Positions 35,278-43,914 of a stretch of DNA of 64,000 nucleotides are shown here, piece after piece (position 1 is the first letter of the stretch; each line of letters begins with the position of its first letter). The stretch is from Lachnospiraceae bacterium. GTDB lineage: Bacteria > Bacillota > Clostridia > Lachnospirales > Lachnospiraceae. The position numbers were made by a program, and so were the translations under genes. Where the stretch lies: positions 1 to 64,000 of the forward strand of contig JAAUZX010000052.1 in assembly GCA_014804365.1 (NCBI GenBank), given 5' to 3'. The notes under the pieces were generated by a model. That model did no database searches. It had not been told where the DNA came from and worked only from the letters and a program-made list of their open reading frames with translations.

Positions 35278-36204
35278 CTATTTCAATCTGAAAAATACGG
35301 TATCGTCATCTATTACATCAGTAATCGGCGCATTATCATCCCATGTAGCAGAATTATATCGAATTACTGTCACTACTACGCCGTCATATCCTTTGGGAAC
35401 GCGGAAAAAGAAGCGTACTTTATAAGTAAAGACATCATCATTCCAACCACTCTGTAAAACCTCGCTCTCCTGTTTAACATCAGAATAATCCGTACCATTA
35501 TAATTTAGTGTATATGTATCTGTATTTTCATCATATGTATCATCTATACTATTATAATAATCGTCAGATAGCGGGGAAAATCCACTGTAGCCATAATTGT
35601 AAGCATTTTCATCATCAAAAATCGTAGTTGTGGTAATTGCGCGCCATTCATAGCCTTCTAAGGCTTCATGAGTATCATCAGATTCAAATATTTCATAATC
35701 CGAAAAAGTGATTTTTCCCGCTGTTGTATATTCGGTAGAATTATAGCAAGGTATCACAAAAGGATATGCAGTATCTAATTCCGCATTGCACTCCAATCCA
35801 AATTTTTCAAAATCTGCTTGTAACGGTTTGCCCTCTGTTTCCCCACACACTTCACAAGCAGCCGGCTGTTGATAGTTTGCTTCTGTAAGAATGTGTCCTA
35901 ATGCTTCGCCTTCGGTTTCGCCGCATGCACTACAAGTCTTAGGGGCTGCACAGGTTGGTTCTACCCATTTATGCCCTGATGCTTCGCCTTCGGTTTCACC
36001 GCATACACTACAGGTCTTCGGCTCTGTGCAGGTTGCTTCTGCCCATGTATGCCCTGACGCTTCACCTTCGGTTTCACCGCCTGTCAAACAGGTTTTCGGT
36101 GTTGTACACGTAGCTTCCTGCCATTCGTGACTCATATGACACCCTGTAATCATACAACATACTGTAAGAGTTCCGACTTTGCATAACCATTTTTTGTAAT
36201 TCAT
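35278..36204 (-). CDS. Surface lipoprotein with four CxxCG (GETEGEA) repeats
   Basis: The 308-residue protein has a lipoprotein signal peptide ending in the lipobox MITGC. Next come four 26-residue repeats of the form ATCTxPKTCxxCGETEGEAxGH (about residues 30-135); the first copy has LTGG in place of CxxCG. The C-terminal 170 residues are Tyr/Asp-rich, beta-like and unique. The Cys pairs could bind zinc, or form disulphides outside the cell. Such repeats are common in clostridial surface proteins of unknown role. GGAGG seven bases before ATG supports the start. It probably sits on the outer face of the membrane. Confidence 0.8.
   Translation of the reverse strand: MNYKKWLCKVGTLTVCCMITGCHMSHEWQEATCTTPKTCLTGGETEGEASGHTWAEATCTEPKTCSVCGETEGEASGHKWVEPTCAAPKTCSACGETEGEALGHILTEANYQQPAACEVCGETEGKPLQADFEKFGLECNAELDTAYPFVIPCYNSTEYTTAGKITFSDYEIFESDDTHEALEGYEWRAITTTTIFDDENAYNYGYSGFSPLSDDYYNSIDDTYDENTDTYTLNYNGTDYSDVKQESEVLQSGWNDDVFTYKVRFFFRVPKGYDGVVVTVIRYNSATWDDNAPITDVIDDDTVFFRLK
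35826..36126 (-). repeat. Four tandem 78-bp coding repeats
   Basis: The DNA encoding the GETEGEA units repeats with a 78-bp period. The second and third copies are nearly identical in places (CTTCGCCTTCGGTTT recurs on the forward strand), while the fourth is more diverged. The array can change copy number by slippage or recombination without shifting the frame. Confidence 0.8.
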
Positions 36205-36314
36205 ATTTTTTCCTCCGTATATTTACTTTCGGCTTGTACATTATACTCAATATGTTGAGCATAGTCAAGTAATTAAGTATGTTAATGTAGGAATAAAAAC
36301 GGAGATGATTATAG

Positions 36315-36518
36315 TTGATTTCTTACGAGCCTTTATTTGAGACTATGCGAAAGAAAGGTATTACAGAGTATAATTTAATATATAAACAGGGGATGTCAGC
36401 TAATACGATACACCGAATAAAGAAAGGACTCCCCTTTACTACGGAAACTTTAGATACACTTTGTTTTATACTTGACTGTGAAGTGTCCGATATATTGCGT
36501 CATGATAAAACAAAATAG
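36315..36518 (+). CDS. Small Cro/C1-type HTH regulator
   Basis: The 67-residue single-domain helix-turn-helix protein (YozG/HTH_26 type) has its recognition region in YKQGMSANTIHRIKKGLPF and ends with LDCEVSDILRH. The first codon is TTG, with GGAG ten bases upstream; relatives begin with the same ISYxPL text, which supports this start over an internal ATG. It is the only rightward gene between 1 and 39483 and stands alone, divergent from the repeat lipoprotein across 110 bp, which makes it a candidate regulator of that gene or of the island. Confidence 0.75.
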   Translation: MISYEPLFETMRKKGITEYNLIYKQGMSANTIHRIKKGLPFTTETLDTLCFILDCEVSDILRHDKTK

Positions 36519-36586
36519 CATAAATAATTAAAAGAAAGAACGGAAACTTTGAAAATTTAATAATAGGACTTTTCATCTGATAACAA

Positions 36587-36614
36587 GAGCAGGATACACC
36601 CGCGCATCCTGCTC
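36587..36614. terminator. Hairpin between the HTH gene and spoIVA (convergent ends)
   Basis: GAGCAGGAT (36587-36595) and ATCCTGCTC (36606-36614) form a perfect 9-bp GC-rich stem. On the reverse strand it lies about 57 bp past the spoIVA stop and is followed by TTGTTATC, a weak T tract; on the forward strand it is about 70 bp past the HTH stop. It probably serves the convergent spoIVA and HTH transcripts. Confidence 0.5.
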
Positions 36615-36671
36615 CCATACAATACAATATTATTTTACTATTTTCGTCCGCCGGTTCCATCCCCGGCCCTG

Positions 36672-38159
36672 TCAGATAATAATACAAACCATTCCGCCGT
36701 TACAGTCATTCACGATCTTCTGCATGGTCTCCTGCAGTTTCGCCTGACTCTCCTCGTTGATCATGGAAATCTTGCCCGTGATACCGTCATTCACAAGCTG
36801 TTCCACGGTCTTGCCGAAGATATTTGTCTCCCAGATTCCCTCCTCGTTCGTGCCCGTATCTGATATATACTGAATCAAGTCTCTGGCCTGTTCCTCCGTC
36901 CCTACAATGGGGGATATCTCTGTCTCTATGCTGGCCTTGATCATATGGATGCTGGGACTTTCCGCCTTGATCTTCACCCCGAACTTGTTACCCTGTCTGA
37001 TCAATTCCGGTTTCTCCAACATGATCTCCTCACGGTCGGGCATCACCACGCCATAGCCTTTATACCGCACGGCATCCAATGCATGGAGCACCTTCACGTA
37101 CTCACGCTTCATCTTCGCCATCTCTTTTAATGTCGCGAGCATCTGGTATTCGCTGCCGATGTTTTCACCCACCAGATCACTGATCATCTCATAATAATAG
37201 GCATCGTCCACATCCAGAATCACCCGCACACTGCCGTCTGACATATTGATGCCGTCCAGCTTACATTTCTTAATATACTCGCTCTCGGGCATAAAGTTGT
37301 TGGTAGTGATATCCCGGATATTGCTTAAGCTTGCCATTAACTGTTTGATCTGCGTGATGATATCCTGTTTCATCTTATGCTCATAAGGCAGCATCTCCAC
37401 CCACTTGGGCATGTAGAATTCAATCATGGTCAAAGGGAATTCATAGAGAATATTCTCCATGATGTGGTTGATATCTTCCCGCTTGAGCTGTTCGCAGTTC
37501 ACCGGCATCACGGTCACCTGATACTTCTCGCTGATCTCATCCGCCAGCGTTCTCGTCTCATCGGCATATGGCTTCGCGGAATTTAACAGCACGATAAACG
37601 GTTTCCCCAGCGTCTGTAATTCTTTAATAGTGCGCTCTTCCGCCTCCAGAAAACTGTTCCGCCCCAATTCTCCGAAAGAACCGTCGCATGTCACCACGAT
37701 ACCGATGGTAGAATGGTCTTTAATAACCTTTCTGGTGCCGATCTCCGCCGCCTTCGTAAACGGAATCTCTTCCACGGACCATGGTGTCTTTACCATACGC
37801 TCCATATCCTCTTCCATATGTCCCGTGGCACCGTCTACCATGTACCCCACGCAGTCGATCAGCCGTACATCCACATCGATATCCGTTCCCAGCTTAATAT
37901 GCGCCGCTTCCTTGGGAATAAACTTCGGCTCCGTAGTCGTAATCGTCTTACCACCCGCACTCTGGGGCATCTCATCCTGCGCCCGCTCCTTCTCATTCTC
38001 ATCCTCCATAAAAGGGAGTACGAGCAGATTCATAAAACGCTTGATAAAAGTTGACTTGCCCGTTCTGACCGGTCCGACCACGCCCAGATAGATTTCTCCT
38101 CCTGTGCGTAACTGTATATCTTTATACAGGTCATATGTATTGTTCTGTAAGAAATCCAT
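36672..38159 (-). CDS. spoIVA: Stage IV sporulation protein A
   Basis: The 495-residue ATPase polymerises on the forespore surface and forms the base layer of the spore coat. The N-terminal TRAFAC-type domain has Walker A GPVRTGKST (residues 29-37), then TTEPKF and the Walker B-like LIDCVGYMVDGA; a middle domain and the C-terminal region needed for localisation follow. Length matches the Bacillus protein (492). AGGAGG, eight bases before the ATG, is the 3' arm of a hairpin, and a sigma-E-like promoter overlaps the 5' arm. This agrees with the known mother-cell expression of spoIVA. Confidence 0.97.
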   Translation of the reverse strand: MDFLQNNTYDLYKDIQLRTGGEIYLGVVGPVRTGKSTFIKRFMNLLVLPFMEDENEKERAQDEMPQSAGGKTITTTEPKFIPKEAAHIKLGTDIDVDVRLIDCVGYMVDGATGHMEEDMERMVKTPWSVEEIPFTKAAEIGTRKVIKDHSTIGIVVTCDGSFGELGRNSFLEAEERTIKELQTLGKPFIVLLNSAKPYADETRTLADEISEKYQVTVMPVNCEQLKREDINHIMENILYEFPLTMIEFYMPKWVEMLPYEHKMKQDIITQIKQLMASLSNIRDITTNNFMPESEYIKKCKLDGINMSDGSVRVILDVDDAYYYEMISDLVGENIGSEYQMLATLKEMAKMKREYVKVLHALDAVRYKGYGVVMPDREEIMLEKPELIRQGNKFGVKIKAESPSIHMIKASIETEISPIVGTEEQARDLIQYISDTGTNEEGIWETNIFGKTVEQLVNDGITGKISMINEESQAKLQETMQKIVNDCNGGMVCIII

Positions 38160-38161
38160 AT

Positions 38162-38204
38162 AAAAATCCTCCTGCTTATACTGGTAAATGTATATGCAGG
38201 AGGA
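38162..38204 (-). promoter_or_regulatory. Hairpin with T tract that buries the spoIVA ribosome site
   Basis: TCCTCCTGCATATAC (38204-38190) pairs with GTATAAGCAGGAGGA (38181-38167), 14 of 15 bp, around an 8-base loop, followed by TTTTT (38166-38162). It starts 17 bp past the lactonase stop, so it looks like that gene's terminator, yet its 3' arm is the AGGAGG Shine-Dalgarno of spoIVA. The layout is the same as at 13600-13655. Confidence 0.75.
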
Positions 38205-38217
38205 ACCCTGTCTATTC
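38189..38217 (-). promoter_or_regulatory. Sigma-E-like promoter for spoIVA
   Basis: GAATAGA (38217-38211), 14 bp, then CATATACA (38196-38189) match the B. subtilis sigma-E pattern (kmATATT, 14-15 bp, CATACAHT) at five of seven and six of eight positions; shifting the -10 by two bases gives TATACATT, seven of eight, with a 16-bp spacer. The start site would be near 38182, after the 5' arm of the hairpin. This match is weaker than the sigma-G site at 13635-13664. Confidence 0.5.
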
Positions 38218-38220
38218 TAT

Positions 38221-39282
38221 TCAGTCTTCAATTTTATGGAAAATAATGCAGTTCGGCTGGTTTACCTTAATCTCTTTACCATTCATGACAAGCAGTCCGT
38301 TCTTTAAGTCTACATTAAAGAATGTCATGGTGTTGGACTCATGGTTCAAGGAAACAAGGTGCTTGTTATCCGGGAAAAGATTCGCATCCTTAGGATAGTC
38401 GCCACTGATGGGCAGACATAAAATCTTCTCCAGCATTCCCGTCTTCTGATCGATCTTATAAACGATCGTACTGTTGTCCCCGGCATTAGAGCTCACCATA
38501 TATTTAAAGTCTTCCGAAATGTTCAGGGCACTTGCTGCCGAACCGCCCGCATGATAGTCATTCAGCGTGGATATGGTCTGAATCTTCTCAAATTCCGGAT
38601 TGCCATTCACTTCCTCGTACGTATAGACATCAATATAGTTCTTTAATTCATGTACAATATAAAGAAACTTTCCGTCCTTGGAGAATTTCATATGACGGGG
38701 TGCCGATTCCTGCTCGCTCCTTATCATATCAATGGGTTTGAGTTTGCCGTTCACATGGTCCAGACGATATACATTGACGTGGTCAAGCCCCAGATCCGCG
38801 GCACACAGATAATGGTTATCCCTTGTCATCTTAACACAGTTGACATGAGGTCGGAAATTCCGTTCTGCGATACTGCCCAATCCCTTATGGTAAATCTCGT
38901 CCGTAATCTCTCCGATACCACCGTCCTCCTGCAGACGCAGCACCGTAATCTTACCGTCATGGTAACCTCCTACAAATAAGAACTTATCATCATAATCCGT
39001 GGACAGATAGCAGCCCCTCATACCGTTGATGCTTCCTTTATTGATGACTTCCAGATCGCCTCCCGGCAGGATCTTATAAGCCTCCACACCGAAATCTGTG
39101 ATAGAATACAGGAACTTGCTGTTATGGGAAATGGTAATGTAGGAAGAATTGGTGATCTCCACCTGATTCTTCTCCGTCATTCTGCCATTCTTCATATCCA
39201 CATCATAGATTTTAATGCCGTAGTTATCTTCTTTTCCTACCGTATAAGTAGAAACATATGCCACATATTTACCCTGACTCAT
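38221..39282 (-). CDS. Lactonase-family seven-bladed beta-propeller (6-phosphogluconolactonase type)
   Basis: The 353-residue cytoplasmic propeller is of the Pgl/YkgB lactonase family. Repeating blades are visible (GIKIYDVDMKNG, SHNSKFLYSI, FRPHVNCVKMTRDNHYLCAADLG, PRHMKFSKDGKFLYIVHEL). The family includes 6-phosphogluconolactonase of the pentose phosphate pathway, but no catalytic residues can be assigned from sequence and other lactone substrates are possible. AGGAAAGG lies 13 bases before the ATG, a long spacing. It has its own promoter, divergent from the regulator-pot operon, and its end abuts the spoIVA hairpin. Confidence 0.8.
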   Translation of the reverse strand: MSQGKYVAYVSTYTVGKEDNYGIKIYDVDMKNGRMTEKNQVEITNSSYITISHNSKFLYSITDFGVEAYKILPGGDLEVINKGSINGMRGCYLSTDYDDKFLFVGGYHDGKITVLRLQEDGGIGEITDEIYHKGLGSIAERNFRPHVNCVKMTRDNHYLCAADLGLDHVNVYRLDHVNGKLKPIDMIRSEQESAPRHMKFSKDGKFLYIVHELKNYIDVYTYEEVNGNPEFEKIQTISTLNDYHAGGSAASALNISEDFKYMVSSNAGDNSTIVYKIDQKTGMLEKILCLPISGDYPKDANLFPDNKHLVSLNHESNTMTFFNVDLKNGLLVMNGKEIKVNQPNCIIFHKIED

Positions 39283-39318
39283 AGTTCAAACCATACCTTT
39301 CCTGTTTCTTCAACCATG

Positions 39319-39347
39319 ATTTTATCATAAATCACAGCCTTTGTTAA
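39319..39347 (-). promoter_or_regulatory. Sigma-A promoter of the lactonase gene
   Basis: The reverse strand has TTAACA (39347-39342), 17 bp, TAAAAT (39324-39319). The start codon is about 37 bp downstream of the -10. It diverges from the promoter at 39387-39414. Confidence 0.65.
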
Positions 39348-39386
39348 TCTTTTTCCTAAAAAATGCCTTTATTTTTCAAAATAGCA

Positions 39387-39414
39387 TTGACATAGCACAG
39401 CTATATTGTATAAT
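39387..39414 (+). promoter_or_regulatory. Sigma-A promoter of the regulator-potABCD operon
   Basis: TTGACA (39387-39392), 16 bp, TATAAT (39409-39414): both hexamers are consensus. The leader of about 65 bases contains GTTTA/TAAAC inverted repeats around 39430-39446, a possible autoregulatory operator for the XRE-cupin protein. Confidence 0.8.
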
Positions 39415-39483
39415 GGGATTCAACGCTTGTTTAGTTTTAGTAAACTTTATGTTTATTATCAATGAGAAAGTGACTTTTTAAGT

Positions 39484-40047
39484 ATGGACAGCAATTATTC
39501 TAACCGTGTAGAAATCGGCAGCAAAATCAGAGAGCTTCGCAACAGAAAGGGGCTCACGCAGGAGGAGCTGGCAGATCGGTGTGAGTTATCCAAGGGCTTT
39601 ATCAGCCAGCTGGAGAACGATCTGACTTCTCCCTCCATCGCAACCTTAATCGATATCCTTCAGTGTCTCGGTACCAGTTTAAAAGAATTTTTTAATGACG
39701 AAGACGATGACCAGATCGTTTTTAGTAAGGAAGATTTCTTCGAGAAAACAGATACGGAATTACATAATAAGATCGAATGGATCATCCCAAATGCACAGAA
39801 AAACATGATGGAACCCATACGCGTCACGCTTAAACCCGACGGTTCCACTTATCCGGACCAGCCTCATGAGGGTGAGGAATTCGGCTATGTACTCTCCGGT
39901 TCCATCACGATCGTAATCGGGAACCGCAGTATAAAAGCCAAAAAGGGAGACACCTTCTACTACACACCCCACGCGGAACACTATATCAAGGCAAACGGCA
40001 AGACAGATGCCGTGTTCCTGTGGATCAGCACCCCGCCAAATTTTTAA
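39484..40047 (+). CDS. XRE-family regulator with C-terminal cupin (PuuR type)
   Basis: The 187-residue protein has an N-terminal helix-turn-helix (about 10-65: [30 protein letters not shown]) and a C-terminal cupin (about 110-185: [33 protein letters not shown]). PuuR-type regulators of this build respond to polyamines, and this gene lies 13 bp upstream of potABCD, so control of polyamine uptake is likely. No strong Shine-Dalgarno is seen before ATG 39484. A consensus promoter lies just upstream. Confidence 0.9.
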   Translation: MDSNYSNRVEIGSKIRELRNRKGLTQEELADRCELSKGFISQLENDLTSPSIATLIDILQCLGTSLKEFFNDEDDDQIVFSKEDFFEKTDTELHNKIEWIIPNAQKNMMEPIRVTLKPDGSTYPDQPHEGEEFGYVLSGSITIVIGNRSIKAKKGDTFYYTPHAEHYIKANGKTDAVFLWISTPPNF

Positions 40048-40060
40048 ACGGAGAAACGCC

Positions 40061-41134
40061 ATGTCAAAAGAATTAATTCATTTAAACAATATTTCCAAGT
40101 CCTTTGACGGACAGATGGTTTTAGACGAGCTGGATCTGACCATACATGAAAATGAATTCGTGACACTGCTTGGTCCCAGCGGATGCGGTAAGACTACTAC
40201 GCTGCGCATTTTGGGCGGGTTTACGCAGCCGGACACCGGCAAAGTCATTTTTGACGGGCAGGATATCACGAAAATACCCCCGAACAAAAGAGCCCTGAAT
40301 ACGGTTTTCCAGAAATATGCTCTTTTTACTCACATGACTATCGCAGAAAATATCGCTTTCGGACTCAAGATCAAGAAAAAATCCAAAAGCTACATAGACG
40401 ACAAGATCCGTTATGCTCTGAAGCTGGTAAATCTGGAAGGCTACGAGAACCGTTCGCCCGACTCCTTAAGCGGCGGACAACAGCAGCGGATCGCCATCGC
40501 CCGCGCCATCGTTAACGAACCCCGCGTACTCCTGCTGGACGAACCGCTGGGCGCCCTTGACTTAAAGCTTCGTCAGGAGATGCAGTATGAGCTGATCCGT
40601 ATGAAAAACGAGCTGGGTATCACCTTTGTCTACGTAACCCACGATCAGGAGGAAGCCCTTACAATGTCCGACACCATCGTGGTCATGAATCAGGGCTATA
40701 TCCAGCAGATAGGATCGCCGGAATCCATCTACAACGAGCCCGAGAATGCTTTTGTCGCAGATTTCATCGGCGACAGTAATATCATTCCCGCAATCATGGT
40801 CGAGGATAAGCTGGTCGATATTCTGGGCTCCCGTTTTGCATGCGTAGACACAGGATTCGGACACAACCGGCCCGTCGATGTGGTCATACGGCCGGAGGAT
40901 GTGGAACTCACCGTTCCTTCAGACGGCATATTACAAGGTGTGGTGACCCATCTGATCTTTAAGGGTGTCCACTACGAAATGGAAGTCATGGCCGGCGGCT
41001 TTGAATGGCTGGTACACTCCACGATCATGCATCCTGTAGGCCAGGCTGTGGGCATTAAAGTAGATCCTTTTAATATCCAGATCATGAACAAACCGGAATC
41101 GGAAGATGAGGAGGCTGTAGCAATTGACATCTAA
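40061..41134 (+). CDS. potA: Spermidine/putrescine ABC transporter, ATP-binding subunit
   Basis: The 357-residue ATPase powers polyamine import with PotBCD at the membrane. Walker [11 protein letters not shown]-loop FQKYALF, signature LSGGQQQR, Walker B VLLLDEP and the switch His THDQEEA are intact, and a TOBE domain fills the C terminus (about 280-345). An open frame begins at 40007 inside the regulator gene, but GGAG seven bases before ATG 40061 marks the true start. The gene overlaps potB by 11 bp. Confidence 0.95.
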   Translation: MSKELIHLNNISKSFDGQMVLDELDLTIHENEFVTLLGPSGCGKTTTLRILGGFTQPDTGKVIFDGQDITKIPPNKRALNTVFQKYALFTHMTIAENIAFGLKIKKKSKSYIDDKIRYALKLVNLEGYENRSPDSLSGGQQQRIAIARAIVNEPRVLLLDEPLGALDLKLRQEMQYELIRMKNELGITFVYVTHDQEEALTMSDTIVVMNQGYIQQIGSPESIYNEPENAFVADFIGDSNIIPAIMVEDKLVDILGSRFACVDTGFGHNRPVDVVIRPEDVELTVPSDGILQGVVTHLIFKGVHYEMEVMAGGFEWLVHSTIMHPVGQAVGIKVDPFNIQIMNKPESEDEEAVAIDI

Positions 41135-41942
41135 GAACAAATGGCTGTCTGCACCATATATATTCTGGTCTACCGCTTTTATCATCATACCTTTATGTAT
41201 GATTCTCTATTATGGGCTGACTGACCGGACCGGTGCATTCACATTCGATAACCTCATAGCAATTACGACGGCAGGGCACGCTAAAGCGTTGCGCCTTTCC
41301 CTCCTGCTCTCCCTGATCAGTACGCTGGTCTGTTTTCTGCTGTCCTATCCGCTAGCAATGATTCTGGCGAATATGAAAGCGAATCAGCACAGCTTGATTA
41401 TCCTGATCTTTATCCTGCCCATGTGGATGAATTTCCTGCTCCGCACATTGGCATGGCAGTCCCTACTGGAAAAAAGCGGCGTGATCAATCATGTGCTCAC
41501 TTTTCTTAATCTGCCGAACATCAGGATCATCAATACCCCTTACGCCATTGTGCTGGGCATGGTATACAATTTCCTGCCTTTTATGGTTCTGCCTCTGTAC
41601 AACGCACTGTCTAAGATAGACAAAAACGTAATCAATGCCGCACACGATCTCGGTGCCGGCAAAATATACACTTTTATCCGTATCATACTGCCTCTCAGTG
41701 TACCGGGCATTATCAGCGGCATTACCATGGTATTTATTCCCGCGCTGACTACCTTCGTGATCAGTTCACTGCTTGGCGGCAGTAAGCTCCTTCTGATCGG
41801 CGATGTCATTGAACAGGAATTTACACGCGCCTCCAACTGGCATCTCGGAAGCGGTCTGTCTATCGTGCTTATGATCTTTATTCTGATTAATATGATCATA
41901 TCTACAGTGTTTGATAAGGACGGGGAGGGCTCCATGCTATGA
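41124..41942 (+). CDS. potB: Spermidine/putrescine ABC transporter permease
   Basis: The 272-residue inner-membrane permease has about six helices. The EAA loop typical of ABC importers is seen as [21 protein letters not shown] (about residues 170-190). The start codon is TTG with GAGGAGG nine bases upstream, inside the end of potA, so it is translationally coupled. The gene overlaps potC by four bases. Confidence 0.93.
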   Translation: MTSKNKWLSAPYIFWSTAFIIIPLCMILYYGLTDRTGAFTFDNLIAITTAGHAKALRLSLLLSLISTLVCFLLSYPLAMILANMKANQHSLIILIFILPMWMNFLLRTLAWQSLLEKSGVINHVLTFLNLPNIRIINTPYAIVLGMVYNFLPFMVLPLYNALSKIDKNVINAAHDLGAGKIYTFIRIILPLSVPGIISGITMVFIPALTTFVISSLLGGSKLLLIGDVIEQEFTRASNWHLGSGLSIVLMIFILINMIISTVFDKDGEGSML

Positions 41943-42712
41943 TGTCAACATTGAAAAGAATCTATATTGGTCTGATTATTTTCTTCCTGTATGCGCCGAT
42001 CGCAACGCTTATGGTACTGTCCTTTAACGCGAGCAGGACAAGAACAAAATGGGGCGGATTTACGCTGAAATGGTATGCGGAACTTCTACACAACGAGGAA
42101 ATACTGACGGCGCTCCTTAACACGCTGCTTATCGCGCTGCTCTCCGCGCTCATTGCCACCGTGATCGGTACGATCTCCTGTATCGCCATGAATAGCATGA
42201 AGCGCAGGACGAAAACGATCATGATGGGAATCACAAATATCCCGATGTTGAACGCAGAGATCGTCACCGGCATCTCACTCATGCTTCTGTATATCAGTCT
42301 GGGGGTCCGCTTTGGTTTTGGGACGATTCTGCTCTCCCACATTACCTTCAACATCCCTTACGTGATCTTAAGCGTTATGCCGCGTATGAAACAGTTAAAT
42401 CTCAGTACCTATGAGGCAGCTCTGGATCTGGGTGCCTCCCATGGGACTGCTTTTTTCAAGGTGGTACTGCCCGACCTCATGCCCGGCATACTGTCCGGAT
42501 TCCTCATGGCATTTACGATGTCACTGGATGATTTTATTATCACGCACTTTACCAAAGGTGTCGGCGTTGACACACTGTCCACCAAGATCTATGCCGAAGT
42601 AAAAAAAGGGATCAAGCCGGAAATGTATGCTCTTTCAACGATCATCTTCCTGACTGTACTGGTATTGTTACTGTTAGTTAACGTATCACCCGATAAAAGT
42701 AAGAAATCATAA
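41939..42712 (+). CDS. potC: Spermidine/putrescine ABC transporter permease
   Basis: The 257-residue second permease has about six helices and the EAA loop YEAALDLGASHGTAFFKVVLP (about 160-180). SLDDFIITHF after the loop is typical of PotC. The start overlaps the potB stop. It pairs with PotB to form the translocation channel. Confidence 0.93.
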   Translation: MMSTLKRIYIGLIIFFLYAPIATLMVLSFNASRTRTKWGGFTLKWYAELLHNEEILTALLNTLLIALLSALIATVIGTISCIAMNSMKRRTKTIMMGITNIPMLNAEIVTGISLMLLYISLGVRFGFGTILLSHITFNIPYVILSVMPRMKQLNLSTYEAALDLGASHGTAFFKVVLPDLMPGILSGFLMAFTMSLDDFIITHFTKGVGVDTLSTKIYAEVKKGIKPEMYALSTIIFLTVLVLLLLVNVSPDKSKKS

Positions 42713-42766
42713 CAAATATTGAAAATATCCCTACTATTACACCTAGATGGAAAAGAGAATCCTGCC

Positions 42767-43891
42767 ATGAGAGATACAGGTATAAAAAAAATAAAATCCA
42801 ATAATAAAATATTAAAAATTATGTCGGCTATGAAAACAGGTCTTATACACTCTGCTTTCATACTCGCACTTATGTCGGTACTATGCGCCTGCGGCGATAA
42901 TGATTCCGGCGTGAACGGGCAGGTTGTCGTATATAATTGGGGAGAATATATCGATCCTGACACAATAGAGATGTTTGAGGAAGAAACAGGGATCAAGGTT
43001 ATTTATGATGAATTCGAAAACAACGAGAGCATGTACCCCAAAATAGAATACGGCGCAGTCTCCTATGACGTGGTATGTCCTTCCGATTACATGATCAGCA
43101 AGATGATCCAAAATGATCTGCTGGTAGAGATTAATTATGACAATATCCCAAACGCCAGGGCCAATATCGGTGCACAGTATTATGAGCAGTCTAAGGGTTT
43201 TGATCCGGATAACAAATATTCTGTTCCCTACTGCTGGGGTACCGTGGGAATCCTCTATAATAAAGCGATGGTCGATGAACCGATTACAAGCTGGGCACAG
43301 CTATGGGATGAGAAATATATTGATGACATCCTAATGCAGGACTCCGTACGGGACGCTTTCATGGTAGCACAGAAGCGAAACGGTTTCTCCATGAACACAA
43401 CCGATCCGGAGGAATTGGAACAGACAAGAGATTCTTTGATCGAACAGAAACCTCTGGTGCAGGCCTATGTTATCGATCAGGTGCGCGACAAGATGATCGG
43501 CGGTGAAGCGGCAATCGGCGTCATCTACTCCGGTGAAGCAATCTATACCCAATGGGAAAATCCCGATCTAGTCTATGTCATCCCCGAAGAAGGCACTAAC
43601 GTATGGATCGACTCATGGGTCATCTTAAAAAATTCTCCCAATATGAAAAACGCCGAAAAGTTTATTGATTTCATGTGCCGCAGCGACATCGCATTGAAAA
43701 ATTTTGAGTACATTACATACTCTACCCCAAACGAAGCGGCACAGGCACTCATCACGGACGACAGCATCCGTAACTCAGAGATTGCTTTTCCGGATCTGTC
43801 AAAGTACAATAATCTGGAAACCTTCTCTTATCTGGGTGAGGATGCAGAACGCTTATATAACGAATTATGGAAAGAGGTCAAAGCATACTAG
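42767..43891 (+). CDS. potD: Spermidine/putrescine-binding lipoprotein
   Basis: About 374 residues. A long basic N region precedes a hydrophobic stretch ending in the lipobox VLCAC, so the protein is a lipid-anchored extracellular receptor that delivers polyamines to PotABC. VYNWGEYIDPDTIEMFEEETGIKV is the classic PotD/PotF opening, and WGTVGILYN and YSGEA are also conserved. The open frame begins with TTG 42719, but GGAAAAGAGA eight bases before ATG 42767 is a better start. The signal part (about 40 residues) is longer than usual, and a later Met cannot be excluded. Confidence 0.93.
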   Translation: MRDTGIKKIKSNNKILKIMSAMKTGLIHSAFILALMSVLCACGDNDSGVNGQVVVYNWGEYIDPDTIEMFEEETGIKVIYDEFENNESMYPKIEYGAVSYDVVCPSDYMISKMIQNDLLVEINYDNIPNARANIGAQYYEQSKGFDPDNKYSVPYCWGTVGILYNKAMVDEPITSWAQLWDEKYIDDILMQDSVRDAFMVAQKRNGFSMNTTDPEELEQTRDSLIEQKPLVQAYVIDQVRDKMIGGEAAIGVIYSGEAIYTQWENPDLVYVIPEEGTNVWIDSWVILKNSPNMKNAEKFIDFMCRSDIALKNFEYITYSTPNEAAQALITDDSIRNSEIAFPDLSKYNNLETFSYLGEDAERLYNELWKEVKAY

Positions 43892-43914
43892 AATATAAAA
43901 AGGGGGAATTTCTC

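Noticed and set aside
25766-36518. The accessory island as a prophage or transposon
   Set aside because: No integrase, terminase, structural phage gene, transposase of a known IS family or flanking direct repeat was recognised; only the Rpn-family nuclease has any link with mobility.
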